NCBI GenBank assembly: GCA_018241985.1
Contig: JAFECV010000018.1
Location: 1-12,234, forward strand
DNA: 12,234 bases
Direction of reading: 5' to 3'
Origin: Pseudomonadota bacterium
GTDB taxonomy: Bacteria; Pseudomonadota; Gammaproteobacteria; Burkholderiales; Burkholderiaceae_C
The position numbers and the translations under genes were made by a program. The number at the start of each line of letters is the position of its first letter. Position 1 is the first letter of the stretch. The notes beneath the pieces were generated by a model, which did no database searches, was not told the DNA's origin, and worked only from the letters and a program-made list of their open reading frames with translations. This document shows positions 1 to 7,004 of the stretch, piece after piece.

Positions 1-407
1 GCGGGCCGCTGGGCCTGCATCGGTTCTACCTGCACGGGGCGCGTGACCTGCTCGGCTGGTTGCTGCCGATCCCGACCCTGATCGGCCTGTATGGCCTGTG
101 GCGCGCGCGCGAGTTCGGGCTGGACGACCAGTTGAGTTGGGCGCTGATCCCTTTCATCGGTTTCACCATCGCCGGCTGCGCGCTGACGGCGATCGTGTTC
201 GGCCTGATGTCGCCCGAGAAGTGGAACGCCCGCTACAACCCGGGCGCGGACCCCGAGGCCGCCTGCGGCCAGACCAGCTGGATAACCATAGGCGCGATCG
301 TGCTCGCGCTGATGCTCGGCGCGGGCGTGCTGATGGCCAGCATCGCGTTCAGCATCCAGCGCTATTTCGAATACCAGGTGGACCAGGCGCGGCTGATCAG
401 CCAGTAA
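1..407 (+). CDS. TM2 domain membrane protein (3' part; start lies left of the window)
   Basis: About 134 C-terminal residues are visible, read in the frame beginning at base 3 and ending with TAA at 405-407. The first visible residues (GPLGLHRFYL) match the TM2-domain signature, in which a Gly-rich turn and an H-R-F-Y motif sit between two membrane helices, so the first helix is probably cut off. Three further hydrophobic stretches follow: around visible residues 18-34, 46-68 and 95-117. They are separated by a short polar loop containing the pattern SPEKWNARYNPG. The protein is therefore a small multi-pass inner-membrane protein. TM2 proteins have no settled biochemical role in bacteria, so I assign none. 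The gene is convergent with the phosphate operon to its right. An ATG-like start at the internal TTG at base 60 would cut through the TM2 motif and is not the real start. Confidence 0.8.
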   Translation, partial: GPLGLHRFYLHGARDLLGWLLPIPTLIGLYGLWRAREFGLDDQLSWALIPFIGFTIAGCALTAIVFGLMSPEKWNARYNPGADPEAACGQTSWITIGAIVLALMLGAGVLMASIAFSIQRYFEYQVDQARLISQ

Positions 408-477
408 AGCAGCGCATCGCCCATGCGGTGAGCGTCGCGTCCCGCACCAACTGCGGTGCATGAAATCCAAAGGAGCA

Positions 478-592
478 AATGGCCGCGGAGCAGGCCGTTC
501 GCGGGCACCCGCGGAGCGGGCTACGCCCGGCCGCCGGGTGCGCCCCCTTTCAGGGGGTTGGCGAAGCGACACGCAGTGCGCGAAGACTGGGG
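478..592. repeat. Candidate Comamonadaceae-type intergenic repeat with CCCCC/GGGGG hairpin
   Basis: This fills most of the 189-bp gap between the convergent TM2 and pit genes. It is very GC-rich and full of short inverted matches. A perfect hairpin at 543-557 has CCCCC and GGGGG arms around a TTTCA loop. GCACCCG near 508 can pair with CGGGTGC near 536. Two related GCGAAG-type words flank an ACACGCAGTGC core around 561-585. The wording resembles an interspersed element I associate with Comamonadaceae genomes, usually found just after genes; that is memory, and there is no second copy in this window to prove repetition. Lying about 40 nt past the pit stop on the minus strand, the hairpin could help end pit transcription, but no T-run follows it. 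Confidence 0.45.
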
Positions 593-596
593 GTAG

Positions 597-1607
597 TCAA
601 AACAATCTCCAGCTGACCCACCACGCAACCGCCGCGACGAACGCACTGGCGGGAATCGTGAAGATCCAGGCCCAGACGATGTCGCCGGCCACGCCCCAGC
701 GCACCGCGCTCGCGCGCCTGGTCGCGCCGACGCCGACGATCGCGCCGGTGATGGTGTGCGTGGTCGACACCGGAATCCCGAGCAGCGTCGCCAGGAACAG
801 CGTCAGCGAGCCGCCGGTCTCGGCGCAGAACCCGCCGACCGGCTTGAGCTTGGTGATCTTCTGCCCCATGGTCTTGACGATGCGCCAGCCGCCGAACATG
901 GTGCCGGCCGCGATCGCGGTGTAGCAGCAGCCGATCACCCACAGCGGCGGATCGGCGTCCTGCGCCGACGCGTGGCCGGTCGCGATCAGCAGCATCCAGA
1001 TGATGCCGATCGTCTTCTGCGCGTCGTTGCCGCCATGGCCCAGGCTGTAGGCGCTGGCCGAGAACAGCTGGGCGCGGCGGAACCAGCGGTCGACCCGCGC
1101 CGGCGTCGAATGGCGGAACGCCCAGGCGACCACCACCGTCATCAGCGAGCCGAGCAGGAAACCGAGCAGCGGCGAGAGGAAGATGAACAGCACGGTCTTC
1201 GCGATGCCGCTGCTCTCCAGCGAGCCGGTGCCCGCCTTCGCGATCACCGCGCCGACGATGCCGCCGATCAGCGCGTGCGACGAACTGCTGGGGATGCCGT
1301 AGTACCAGGTGATCAGGTTCCAGCAGATCGCGCCGATCAGCGCGCCGAACACCACGTGCACGTCGACCACGTTCGGGTCGGCGATGCCCTTGCCGACGGT
1401 GGCCGCCACGCTCAGGTGGAACACGAACACCGCGACGAAGTTGAAGATCGCCGCGATCACCACCGCCTGGCTCGGGCGCAGCACGCCGGTCGAGACCACG
1501 GTCGCGATCGCGTTCGCCGCGTCGTGGAAACCGTTCAGGAAGTCGAACACCAGTGCCAGTACGACCAGCACGACGACCACCCACAACGCTATCTGGACCG
1601 AAGCCAT
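597..1607 (-). CDS. pit: PiT-family inorganic phosphate transporter
   Basis: This is a 336-residue inner-membrane permease of the PiT family (PF01384), which takes up metal-phosphate complexes using the ion gradient. Both halves of the family's internal duplication are present. The first half has the GFHDAANAIA signature near residues 26-35 and an IPSSSSHALIGG loop near 125. The second half has GHGGNDAQKT near residue 190 and an IPVSTTHTITGAIVG loop near 275. About ten hydrophobic segments cover the length, including the N-terminal helix. The size suits the shorter PiT class with one DUF47 partner rather than the roughly 500-residue E. coli PitA. The ATG at 1607 lies 16 nt after the DUF47 gene's stop codon, so the two are almost certainly one transcript. 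No good Shine-Dalgarno sequence precedes it, which suggests translational coupling. Confidence 0.93.
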   Translation of the reverse strand: MASVQIALWVVVVLVVLALVFDFLNGFHDAANAIATVVSTGVLRPSQAVVIAAIFNFVAVFVFHLSVAATVGKGIADPNVVDVHVVFGALIGAICWNLITWYYGIPSSSSHALIGGIVGAVIAKAGTGSLESSGIAKTVLFIFLSPLLGFLLGSLMTVVVAWAFRHSTPARVDRWFRRAQLFSASAYSLGHGGNDAQKTIGIIWMLLIATGHASAQDADPPLWVIGCCYTAIAAGTMFGGWRIVKTMGQKITKLKPVGGFCAETGGSLTLFLATLLGIPVSTTHTITGAIVGVGATRRASAVRWGVAGDIVWAWIFTIPASAFVAAVAWWVSWRLF

Positions 1608-1623
1608 CGGGAGCGGTGTCGGT

Positions 1624-2271
1624 TCAGGAATTCTCCAGGACGATGCCTTCGATCATGTTGGCCACGTCCTCGCACCGGTCGGTGATGGTCTCCAGCATTT
1701 CATAGATGGTCTTGAGCTTGAGCACCTCGCGCACGTCGGGCTCCTCGCGAAACAGCTTGCTCATCGCCGAGCGCATCACCCGGTCCGCGTCGGATTCGAG
1801 GCGGTCGATTTCCTCGCAGAGCTTCAGTGCCGCCTCGGCATTGCCGGACTCGGCGATCCGATCGAGCAGATTCACCGCATCGCGCACGCGCTCGCAGCTC
1901 TTCACGCTCAGGTCGGCCAGGCGGTTGATCTCGCCGGTCATCTGGTGCACGTCGTACAGCTTCATCGTCTCGGCCGAGTCCTGGATCAGGTCGGCCACGT
2001 CGTCCATCGCATTGATCAGCGAATGGATCTGCTCGCGGTCGATCGGCGTGATGAAGGTCTTGTGCAGCGCCTTGTTCACCTCGTGCGTGACCCGGTCCGC
2101 CGCGCGCTCGGCGTGGTCCACGTCGCGCGTGTACTTCTCGCGCAGGTCGTAGTCCGCGTAGTTGGCCACCAGCTGCGCGAACGCATGGGCCGCCTCCACG
2201 ATGCGCTCGGCGTGCCGATTGAACATCTCGAAGAAATTGCCGTCACGCGGCAGCAGCTTGGCAAACAGCAT
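1624..2271 (-). CDS. DUF47 family PhoU-like protein, partner of the Pit transporter
   Basis: The product is a 215-residue soluble, all-helical protein of the DUF47 family (PF01865, TIGR00153), which shares the PhoU fold. Charged Glu/Asp motifs typical of PhoU-like metal binding are visible: ERAADRVTHEVNK near residues 55-67, NAMDDVADLI near 87-96, and TDRCEDVANMIEG near 197-209. The family's characteristic C-terminal end is present, so the gene is intact. Members are usually encoded next to pit and are thought to modulate phosphate uptake. Here the gene is first in a two-gene operon, 16 nt upstream of pit. The ATG at 2271 gives the conserved family N-terminus (LLPRDGNFFEMF). No clear ribosome site precedes it. 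Confidence 0.92.
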   Translation of the reverse strand: MLFAKLLPRDGNFFEMFNRHAERIVEAAHAFAQLVANYADYDLREKYTRDVDHAERAADRVTHEVNKALHKTFITPIDREQIHSLINAMDDVADLIQDSAETMKLYDVHQMTGEINRLADLSVKSCERVRDAVNLLDRIAESGNAEAALKLCEEIDRLESDADRVMRSAMSKLFREEPDVREVLKLKTIYEMLETITDRCEDVANMIEGIVLENS

Positions 2272-2304
2272 GGTTCGGTCGGGGCCGGCGTTTTCGGGGA
2301 GTCT

Positions 2305-2331
2305 GACTGGAATCAGTCGCGCCAGAGTGTA
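2305..2331 (-). promoter_or_regulatory. Candidate -10 element and inverted repeat upstream of the DUF47-pit operon
   Basis: On the minus strand a TACACT word (2331-2326) resembles a sigma70 -10 box, about 55 nt before the DUF47 ATG. I see no convincing -35 at 16-18 bp upstream. Just downstream of it is a perfect 5-bp inverted repeat, GACTG/CAGTC, around a 4-nt centre (2305-2318). Its position near the expected transcription start would suit an operator or a leader hairpin. It does not resemble the PhoB pho box (repeated CTGTCAT). The rest of the 136-bp gap back to folK shows nothing I recognise. Confidence 0.3.
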
Positions 2332-2407
2332 ACCGCGTTTGCATTGCGCCCTGGCCGGCGGCCGTGTTTCGCAGCGCGATGGCTGCGTTCGCCGGGTTGC
2401 CGATCTC

Positions 2408-2875
2408 TCAAAGTCTGCGCACCTGCTGGCCGCGCACCTGTTCGAGCTGCCCGGCCGCGACCCGCTGCGGCGCGATCTGCGCCAGCGGCAGCAGCACGAA
2501 CGCGCGTTGCGTCATCCGCGGATGCGGCAGCGTCAGCACGTCGCTCTGCACCGTCGCGTCGCCGTACAGCAGCAAGTCGAGGTCCAGCGTGCGCGGCGCG
2601 TTGCGGTACGGGCGCTCGCGGCCGGCTTGCTGCTCCAGCCGCTGCAGCTGCGCCAGCAGCAGCGGCGCGGGCAGCGTGGTCTCGACCTCGACCACCGCGT
2701 TCACGTAATCGGGGCCCTCGGCGTCGACCGGCGCGCTCGCGTACAGCGACGAGCGCTGCGTGACCCGGGTCGCCGGCAGCGCGGCGATCGCATCCATCGC
2801 GCGCGTTACCGCAGCCGCCGCATCGCCCAGGTTCGCACCCAGCCCGATGTACGCAGTGACGGGCGGTTTTTCCAA
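2408..2875 (-). CDS. folK: 6-hydroxymethyl-7,8-dihydropterin pyrophosphokinase (HPPK)
   Basis: The product is a cytoplasmic folate-pathway enzyme that moves pyrophosphate from ATP to 6-hydroxymethyl-dihydropterin, giving the substrate of dihydropteroate synthase. At 155 residues it has the usual size. Family marks in order are YIGLGANLGD at 9-18, RSSLYASAPV at 41-50, DYVNAVVEVET at 57-66 and the signature RTLDLDLLLYGD at 95-106. Asp98 and Asp100 in that signature correspond to the magnesium ligands. LPHPRM at 117-121 follows. The start is TTG at 2875, five nt after the pcnB stop codon. The upstream reading frame meets TAA at 2902, and the only other candidate start before the conserved motif is a CTG at 2884 that overlaps the pcnB stop. 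Translation is probably coupled to pcnB. folK beside pcnB is a familiar pairing in beta- and gammaproteobacteria. Confidence 0.95.
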   Translation of the reverse strand: MEKPPVTAYIGLGANLGDAAAAVTRAMDAIAALPATRVTQRSSLYASAPVDAEGPDYVNAVVEVETTLPAPLLLAQLQRLEQQAGRERPYRNAPRTLDLDLLLYGDATVQSDVLTLPHPRMTQRAFVLLPLAQIAPQRVAAGQLEQVRGQQVRRL

Positions 2876-2880
2876 CGATT

Positions 2881-4488
2881 TCAGCTCGTAGCGCCCGTGT
2901 TATCTGTGCTGGATGCTATGTTTATGGAAGCATTCGAGCGCCGCCGACGGCGCCGCTTCTTCGGTGCTCCGTTCGGCATCTCGCCCGCGTGCGGCGTGCC
3001 GGGATCACGGTCCGCGCCGGTTGCGTCCTGCGATGGCGGTATCCCCGCCTCGTCGGTCGCCTGCTGCGCATCGCTGCTGCCTGCGCGGCCGCGCCGCCGG
3101 CGCACCGCGCGCGGCTGCGCACGCACCTGCTCGAGCAGGCCGGCGCGCCCGTCTTCGTCCGCGATGGAAAATTCCTGCCACCACGCGGCGAGCGCCTCGT
3201 CGACCTCGCCGGTGTCCGCGCGCAGGCGCAGGAAATCGAAGCCGGCGCGAAAGCGCGGCTGCTCGACCAGGCTGCGCGGCGTGTTGCCGCTGCGCTTGTC
3301 GAAGCGCGGCTGCATCATCCAGATCTCGCGCATGTCGCCGGCCAGGCGCCCGCGGCCCGACACGTCGCCGATGCGCGCATCGAACACCTCGTCGATCGCG
3401 TCCTGCAGCGCAGGGAACGAGGGCTGGCCCGCGGCGATGCGTTTGCTCCAGCCGTCCCGCACGTCGGCCCACAGCACGCAGGCGAGCAGGAAGCTCGGCG
3501 CGACCGGCTTGCCCTCGTCGACGCGGCGGTCGGTGTCCTGCAGCGCGGCATGCACGAACGGCTGGTCGGCGCGGTCCACCACCAGGTCGAGCAGCGGGTA
3601 GATGCCGTGCGCCACACCGAGCTCGCGCAGCTCGGCGATCGTCGCCAGCGCATGCCCGGTCTGCAGCAATTTCAGCATCTCGTCGAAGAGGCGGCTCTGC
3701 GGCACCTGGGCCAGCAGCGGCAGCGAGCGCTGCAGCGGCGCCGCCGTCTTCGGGTCCAGCCGGAAGCCGAGCGCGGCGAGCTTGGCCGCGAAGCGCGCGG
3801 CGCGGATGATGCGCACCGGGTCTTCGCGGTAGCGCGTCGCCGGGTCGCCGATCATGCGCAGCACGTGGCGCTCGGCGTCGCGGATGCCGCGGTGGTAGTC
3901 GACGACGATCTGGCTGCTCGGCTCGTAGTACATCGCGTTGATCGTGAAGTCGCGCCGCGCGGCGTCCTCGATCTGCGAGCCCCAGACGTTGTCGCGCAGC
4001 ACCCGGCCGCTCGCGTCGACCGCGTGCTTCATCGCCGCCAGCTCGCTCTTGGCCGTGCGCTCGTTGCCCGACACGGTTTCGGCGTCGGCACTGTCGAGGT
4101 AGGCGCGGAAGGTCGAGACCTCGATCACCTCGTGCTCGCGCCCGCGCCCGTACACCACGTGCACGATCCGGAAGCGCCGCCCGATGATGAACGCGCGCCG
4201 GAACAGCCCCTTGACCTGCTCGGGCGTCGCGTTGGTCGCGACGTCGAAGTCCTTCGGCTTCAGGCCCAGCAGCAGGTCGCGCACCGCGCCGCCGACGATG
4301 TAGGCCTCGTATCCGGCTTGGCGCAGCGTGGCGACCACGTTGCGGGCGCGCTCGTCCACCAGGTCCGGGTCGATGCCGTGCACCGCGGGACCGACTTCGA
4401 CGCGCTTGCCGAAATCGGCGGCCGCCGCTTTTGCGTGGTTCGCCGCAGGGCCCTTGCCGAGCAGCTTGTCGATGAATTTCTTGATCAT
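2881..4488 (-). CDS. pcnB: Poly(A) polymerase I
   Basis: PcnB adds A-tails to RNA 3' ends and so marks transcripts for decay. The 535-residue protein has the class II nucleotidyltransferase head: GGAVRD at 66-71, the catalytic DFD at 80-82 and VGRR-like IGRRFRIVH at 102-110. RRDFTINAMYY (178-188) and RYREDPVRIIRAARFAAKL (219-237) follow; the latter begins the RNA-binding helical part. The match to the KPKDFDVxTNATPEQV stretch of E. coli PcnB argues for poly(A) polymerase rather than a CCA-adding enzyme. It is longer than the roughly 465-residue E. coli protein because of a C-terminal tail from about residue 456 with two arginine clusters (near 463-468 and 510-517), plus a somewhat longer loop near 131-165. 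Its ATG at 4488 lies 34 nt after the HAD gene. folK follows after 5 nt. Confidence 0.95.
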   Translation of the reverse strand: MIKKFIDKLLGKGPAANHAKAAAADFGKRVEVGPAVHGIDPDLVDERARNVVATLRQAGYEAYIVGGAVRDLLLGLKPKDFDVATNATPEQVKGLFRRAFIIGRRFRIVHVVYGRGREHEVIEVSTFRAYLDSADAETVSGNERTAKSELAAMKHAVDASGRVLRDNVWGSQIEDAARRDFTINAMYYEPSSQIVVDYHRGIRDAERHVLRMIGDPATRYREDPVRIIRAARFAAKLAALGFRLDPKTAAPLQRSLPLLAQVPQSRLFDEMLKLLQTGHALATIAELRELGVAHGIYPLLDLVVDRADQPFVHAALQDTDRRVDEGKPVAPSFLLACVLWADVRDGWSKRIAAGQPSFPALQDAIDEVFDARIGDVSGRGRLAGDMREIWMMQPRFDKRSGNTPRSLVEQPRFRAGFDFLRLRADTGEVDEALAAWWQEFSIADEDGRAGLLEQVRAQPRAVRRRRGRAGSSDAQQATDEAGIPPSQDATGADRDPGTPHAGEMPNGAPKKRRRRRRSNASINIASSTDNTGATS

Positions 4489-4522
4489 GGGGGTCCGATC
4501 GGACGGGCCGTGGCGACGAGGG

Positions 4523-5209
4523 TCAGCCTTGCCTGGGAAACAGGTCCAGTATGCGCCATCCGCGCGCCTGGGCCAGCGCGCGCAGCCGCGCGTCGGGGTT
4601 GGTCGCGACCGGATGGCGCACGCGCTCGAGCAGCGCGAGGTCGTTCATCGAGTCGGAGTAGAAGGTGCTGTCGACCCCGGCCCAGTCCAGGCCCTGCGCC
4701 GCCAGCCACTGCTCGACGCGGGCCACCTTGCCGCCGCGGAACGACGGCACGCCGCGGATCTCGCCGGTGAACCAGCCGTCGGCGCCGCGCTCGAGTTCGA
4801 TCGCGATCAGGTCGGCGACGCCGAACGCGTCGGCGATCGGGCGCGTGACGAACTCGTTGGTCGCGGTGACGATTACGGCACGGTCGCCCCGGCTGCGGTG
4901 CGCGTCGATGAGCGCGCGCGCGTCGGGCCGCAGGTTCGGCTGCACCACCTCGCGCATGAAACGCCGGTGCGCGGCGACGGCCTCGGCGGCCCCATGGCGG
5001 CGCACCGCGTCGATCGCGAAACGCACGTAGTCGTGCACGTCGAGCGTGCCGGCCTGGTACTGCGCGAAGAATTCGTCGTTGCGCCGCCCGAACTCGGCCG
5101 CGTCGGTCCAGCCGATCGCGATCGTGAACTGGCCCCAGGCGTAGTCGGAATCGATCGGCAGCAGCGTGTGATCGAGGTCGAACAGCGCGACGCGCGGTGG
5201 TGGGCTCAT
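4523..5209 (-). CDS. HAD-IB family phosphatase (SerB-like)
   Basis: This 228-residue soluble hydrolase belongs to the HAD superfamily subfamily IB (TIGR01490 type). All four catalytic motifs are intact. Motif I is FDLDHTLL, with nucleophile Asp11 and Asp13. Motif II has Thr115 in VIVTATNEF. Motif III is the Lys161 of GGKVARVEQWL. Motif IV is YSDSMNDLALLE, with Asp186 and Asp190. The cap lies between motifs I and II (about residues 16-105), as expected for type C1. Its substrate cannot be read from sequence; relatives are often labelled phosphoserine-phosphatase-like without proof. The ATG at 5209 is chosen because motif I then starts at residue 10 and a good ribosome site (GGAAGG) lies 5 nt upstream, the best in this window. 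The frame stays open far upstream, but that part is a shadow of hda. Confidence 0.9.
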   Translation of the reverse strand: MSPPPRVALFDLDHTLLPIDSDYAWGQFTIAIGWTDAAEFGRRNDEFFAQYQAGTLDVHDYVRFAIDAVRRHGAAEAVAAHRRFMREVVQPNLRPDARALIDAHRSRGDRAVIVTATNEFVTRPIADAFGVADLIAIELERGADGWFTGEIRGVPSFRGGKVARVEQWLAAQGLDWAGVDSTFYSDSMNDLALLERVRHPVATNPDARLRALAQARGWRILDLFPRQG

Positions 5210-5238
5210 CGGATCCTTCCCGTGGCGAACGGTACTGC

Positions 5239-5925
5239 TCACGCCTCCTCCAGCATCGCCCGGATCATCGGGATGGTGACCACGCGCTGGGTCCGCAGCG
5301 AGTAGCGGTCGATCAGATCGAGCAGTTGCACGAGATGCCCCAAGTCGCGGCTGAAGCGCGCCAGGATGAAATCGACGACTTCGGCGCCGAGCACCACGCC
5401 GCGCGCCTGCGCCTGCGCCAGCAGCGCCGCGCGGCAGTCGGCCTCGCCGAGGCGCTGCAGCGCGAACACATGGCCCCAGCCCAGGCGCGAGCGCAGGTCC
5501 TCGCGCAGCGCCAGTTCGGCCGGCGGCGCGGCGCCGGCGGCCAGCACCCAGCGCGCGCCACCGCCCTGCACGCTCGTTGCATTGACGAACCAGTTGAACG
5601 CCGCGTGCTGCTGCACCGCGCCGTACCGGTCCACGTCGTCGAGCAGCACCGCGCTCCAGCGCTCGTCGAACGGCGGCGGCTCGGCCATCGTCGCGTCGAG
5701 CCAGCCGACGGCGGCGCCGCCCGCCGTCAAGGCGGCGCGCGCCGCCAGCAGCAGGTGCGTCTTGCCCGATCCCGACGGCCCCCACAGGTAGGTCGGCACC
5801 GGCGCGCGGGTCGCGCCCTCGGCCCACAGCTCGAGGTGGCGCAGCGCCTCGGCGTTCGGCCCGGCGATGAAGCCCGCAAAGCTCGGACCGCTGGCCGGAC
5901 CGATGTTCAGTGGGATTTGCTGCAT
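5239..5925 (-). CDS. hda: DnaA regulatory inactivator Hda
   Basis: Hda binds the DNA-loaded sliding clamp and stimulates hydrolysis of DnaA-bound ATP, preventing a second round of replication initiation. The 228-residue protein is a single DnaA-like AAA+ module without the DnaA DNA-binding domain. Visible parts are an N-terminal clamp-binding-like peptide (QQIPLNIG, residues 2-9), Walker A GPSGSGKT at 49-56 and Walker B VLLDDVD at 93-99. Also present are a box VII Arg region, REDLRSRLGWG, at 141-151 and the sensor 2 region FSRDLGHLVQLLDLIDRYS at 191-209. The DDVDRY wording and the short length separate it from DnaA, and the C-terminal IPMIRAMLEE ending is typical of Hda. The ATG at 5925 lies 8 nt after the permease stop codon, and the HAD gene starts 29 nt downstream. 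The frame is open for about 1.2 kb upstream, but that stretch is perM in another frame. Confidence 0.92.
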   Translation of the reverse strand: MQQIPLNIGPASGPSFAGFIAGPNAEALRHLELWAEGATRAPVPTYLWGPSGSGKTHLLLAARAALTAGGAAVGWLDATMAEPPPFDERWSAVLLDDVDRYGAVQQHAAFNWFVNATSVQGGGARWVLAAGAAPPAELALREDLRSRLGWGHVFALQRLGEADCRAALLAQAQARGVVLGAEVVDFILARFSRDLGHLVQLLDLIDRYSLRTQRVVTIPMIRAMLEEA

Positions 5926-5933
5926 GGCCGCCG

Positions 5934-7004
5934 CTACCCGAGGTACAGCCGGCTCGCGAGGTAGCTCGCGCGCAGGCGGCGCGCCGCGACCAGCAGCAGC
6001 GCGCTGGCGGGCAGCGCAACCAGCACGCCGACGAAACCGAACAGCTGCCCGAACGCAAGCAGCGCGAAGATCACGACCAGCGGGTGCAGGCCGATGCGCT
6101 CGCCGACCAGCCGCGGCGTGAGGAAGAAGCCTTCGATCACCTGCCCGATGCCGTAGACGACCGCGACCATCAGAACTGCCTTCAGCGACGCGAATTGCAG
6201 CAGCCCGGCCAGCGTGGCCAGCGTCAGCCCGAGCCCGAAGCCGACGTAGGGCACGAACACCGCGAGGCCGGTGAAGATGCCCACGGGCAGCGCGAGCTCC
6301 AGCCCGAACAGCGTCAGGCCGACGCTGTAGTAGATCGCCAGCACCAGCATCACCAGCAACTGGCCGCGCAGGTACTGGCCCAGCACCGTGTTGCTTTCGA
6401 TGCGGAAGCTGTCGAACGCCTGGCGCAGATGCGGCGGCACCAGCGCCACGGCCTGCGCGACGAAGCGGTCCCAGTCCATCAGCAGATAAAAGAGCGCGAC
6501 CGGGATCAGCACCGCGTTGCCGATCACCGCGACCGCCACGCTGCCGCCGACCTTGAGCGACGACAGCAGCGACGACAGCATCGATTCGGTGTTGCCGTTC
6601 AGGTAGTCGAGCAGCGCCGCCTTGATGCTGGCGGTGTCGAACGAGAACTTGACGCCGAACTGCGCCAGCAGCGGCCCGAGCCAGCCGGTGAGCCGGTCCA
6701 GCAGCAGCGGAACCTGGTCGCGCATCAGGGGAATATCCTTGGACAGGATCGGCACCACGAGCAGCATCAGGCCGAGCAGCACCACGATCAGCAGCAGTTC
6801 GACCCCCAGCGCCGAGAGCCAGCGCGGCACGAAGCCGCGCCCGACCCGGTCCAGCCAGTCCACCACCGGCGTCAGCGCGTATGCAAGCACGCCCGCGACC
6901 ACGAATGGCGTGAGCACCGCGCCCAGGCGCAGCAGCGCGAGCAGCACCAGCCCGGCGATGACGAGCCAGGCGATCGCGCGCTTCTGTACGGATGTGAGTG
7001 GCAT
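5934..7004 (-). CDS. AI-2E family transporter (PerM-like permease)
   Basis: The 356-residue inner-membrane protein belongs to the AI-2E/PerM family (PF01594), whose members export or exchange small solutes. Substrates differ between members and cannot be read here. Layout seen: two N-terminal helices around residues 8-45, a third around 67-85, then a roughly 65-residue amphipathic region rich in Leu with few strong helices. A cluster of about five helices follows from about 150 to the end. The typical [19 protein letters not shown] start and the [31 protein letters not shown] block (split here only by loop residues) are family marks. It is first in the hda-HAD-pcnB-folK run and divergent from purM. 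The start is ATG at 7004; no clear Shine-Dalgarno sequence precedes it. Confidence 0.88.
   Translation of the reverse strand: MPLTSVQKRAIAWLVIAGLVLLALLRLGAVLTPFVVAGVLAYALTPVVDWLDRVGRGFVPRWLSALGVELLLIVVLLGLMLLVVPILSKDIPLMRDQVPLLLDRLTGWLGPLLAQFGVKFSFDTASIKAALLDYLNGNTESMLSSLLSSLKVGGSVAVAVIGNAVLIPVALFYLLMDWDRFVAQAVALVPPHLRQAFDSFRIESNTVLGQYLRGQLLVMLVLAIYYSVGLTLFGLELALPVGIFTGLAVFVPYVGFGLGLTLATLAGLLQFASLKAVLMVAVVYGIGQVIEGFFLTPRLVGERIGLHPLVVIFALLAFGQLFGFVGVLVALPASALLLVAARRLRASYLASRLYLG

Noticed and set aside
479..616. Small plus-strand open frame of 45 codons with AAAGGAG just before its ATG
   Set aside because: The ribosome-like site is only 3 nt from the ATG, the frame lies wholly in the repeat-like element and it runs into the 3' end of pit. 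The product looks like translated repeat.
2272..2407. Pho box upstream of the phosphate operon
   Set aside because: No CTGTCAT-type direct repeats at 11-bp spacing are present; only an unrelated inverted repeat was found.
2989..4770. Long plus-strand open frame (593 codons) opposite pcnB
   Set aside because: It is a shadow of pcnB: Arg/Ala/His-rich composition, no recognisable motif, and the opposite strand carries intact catalytic signatures.
5210..6058. Upstream extension of the HAD phosphatase reading frame
   Set aside because: It overlaps hda in another frame. The ATG at 5209 has a good ribosome site and places motif I at the N-terminus.
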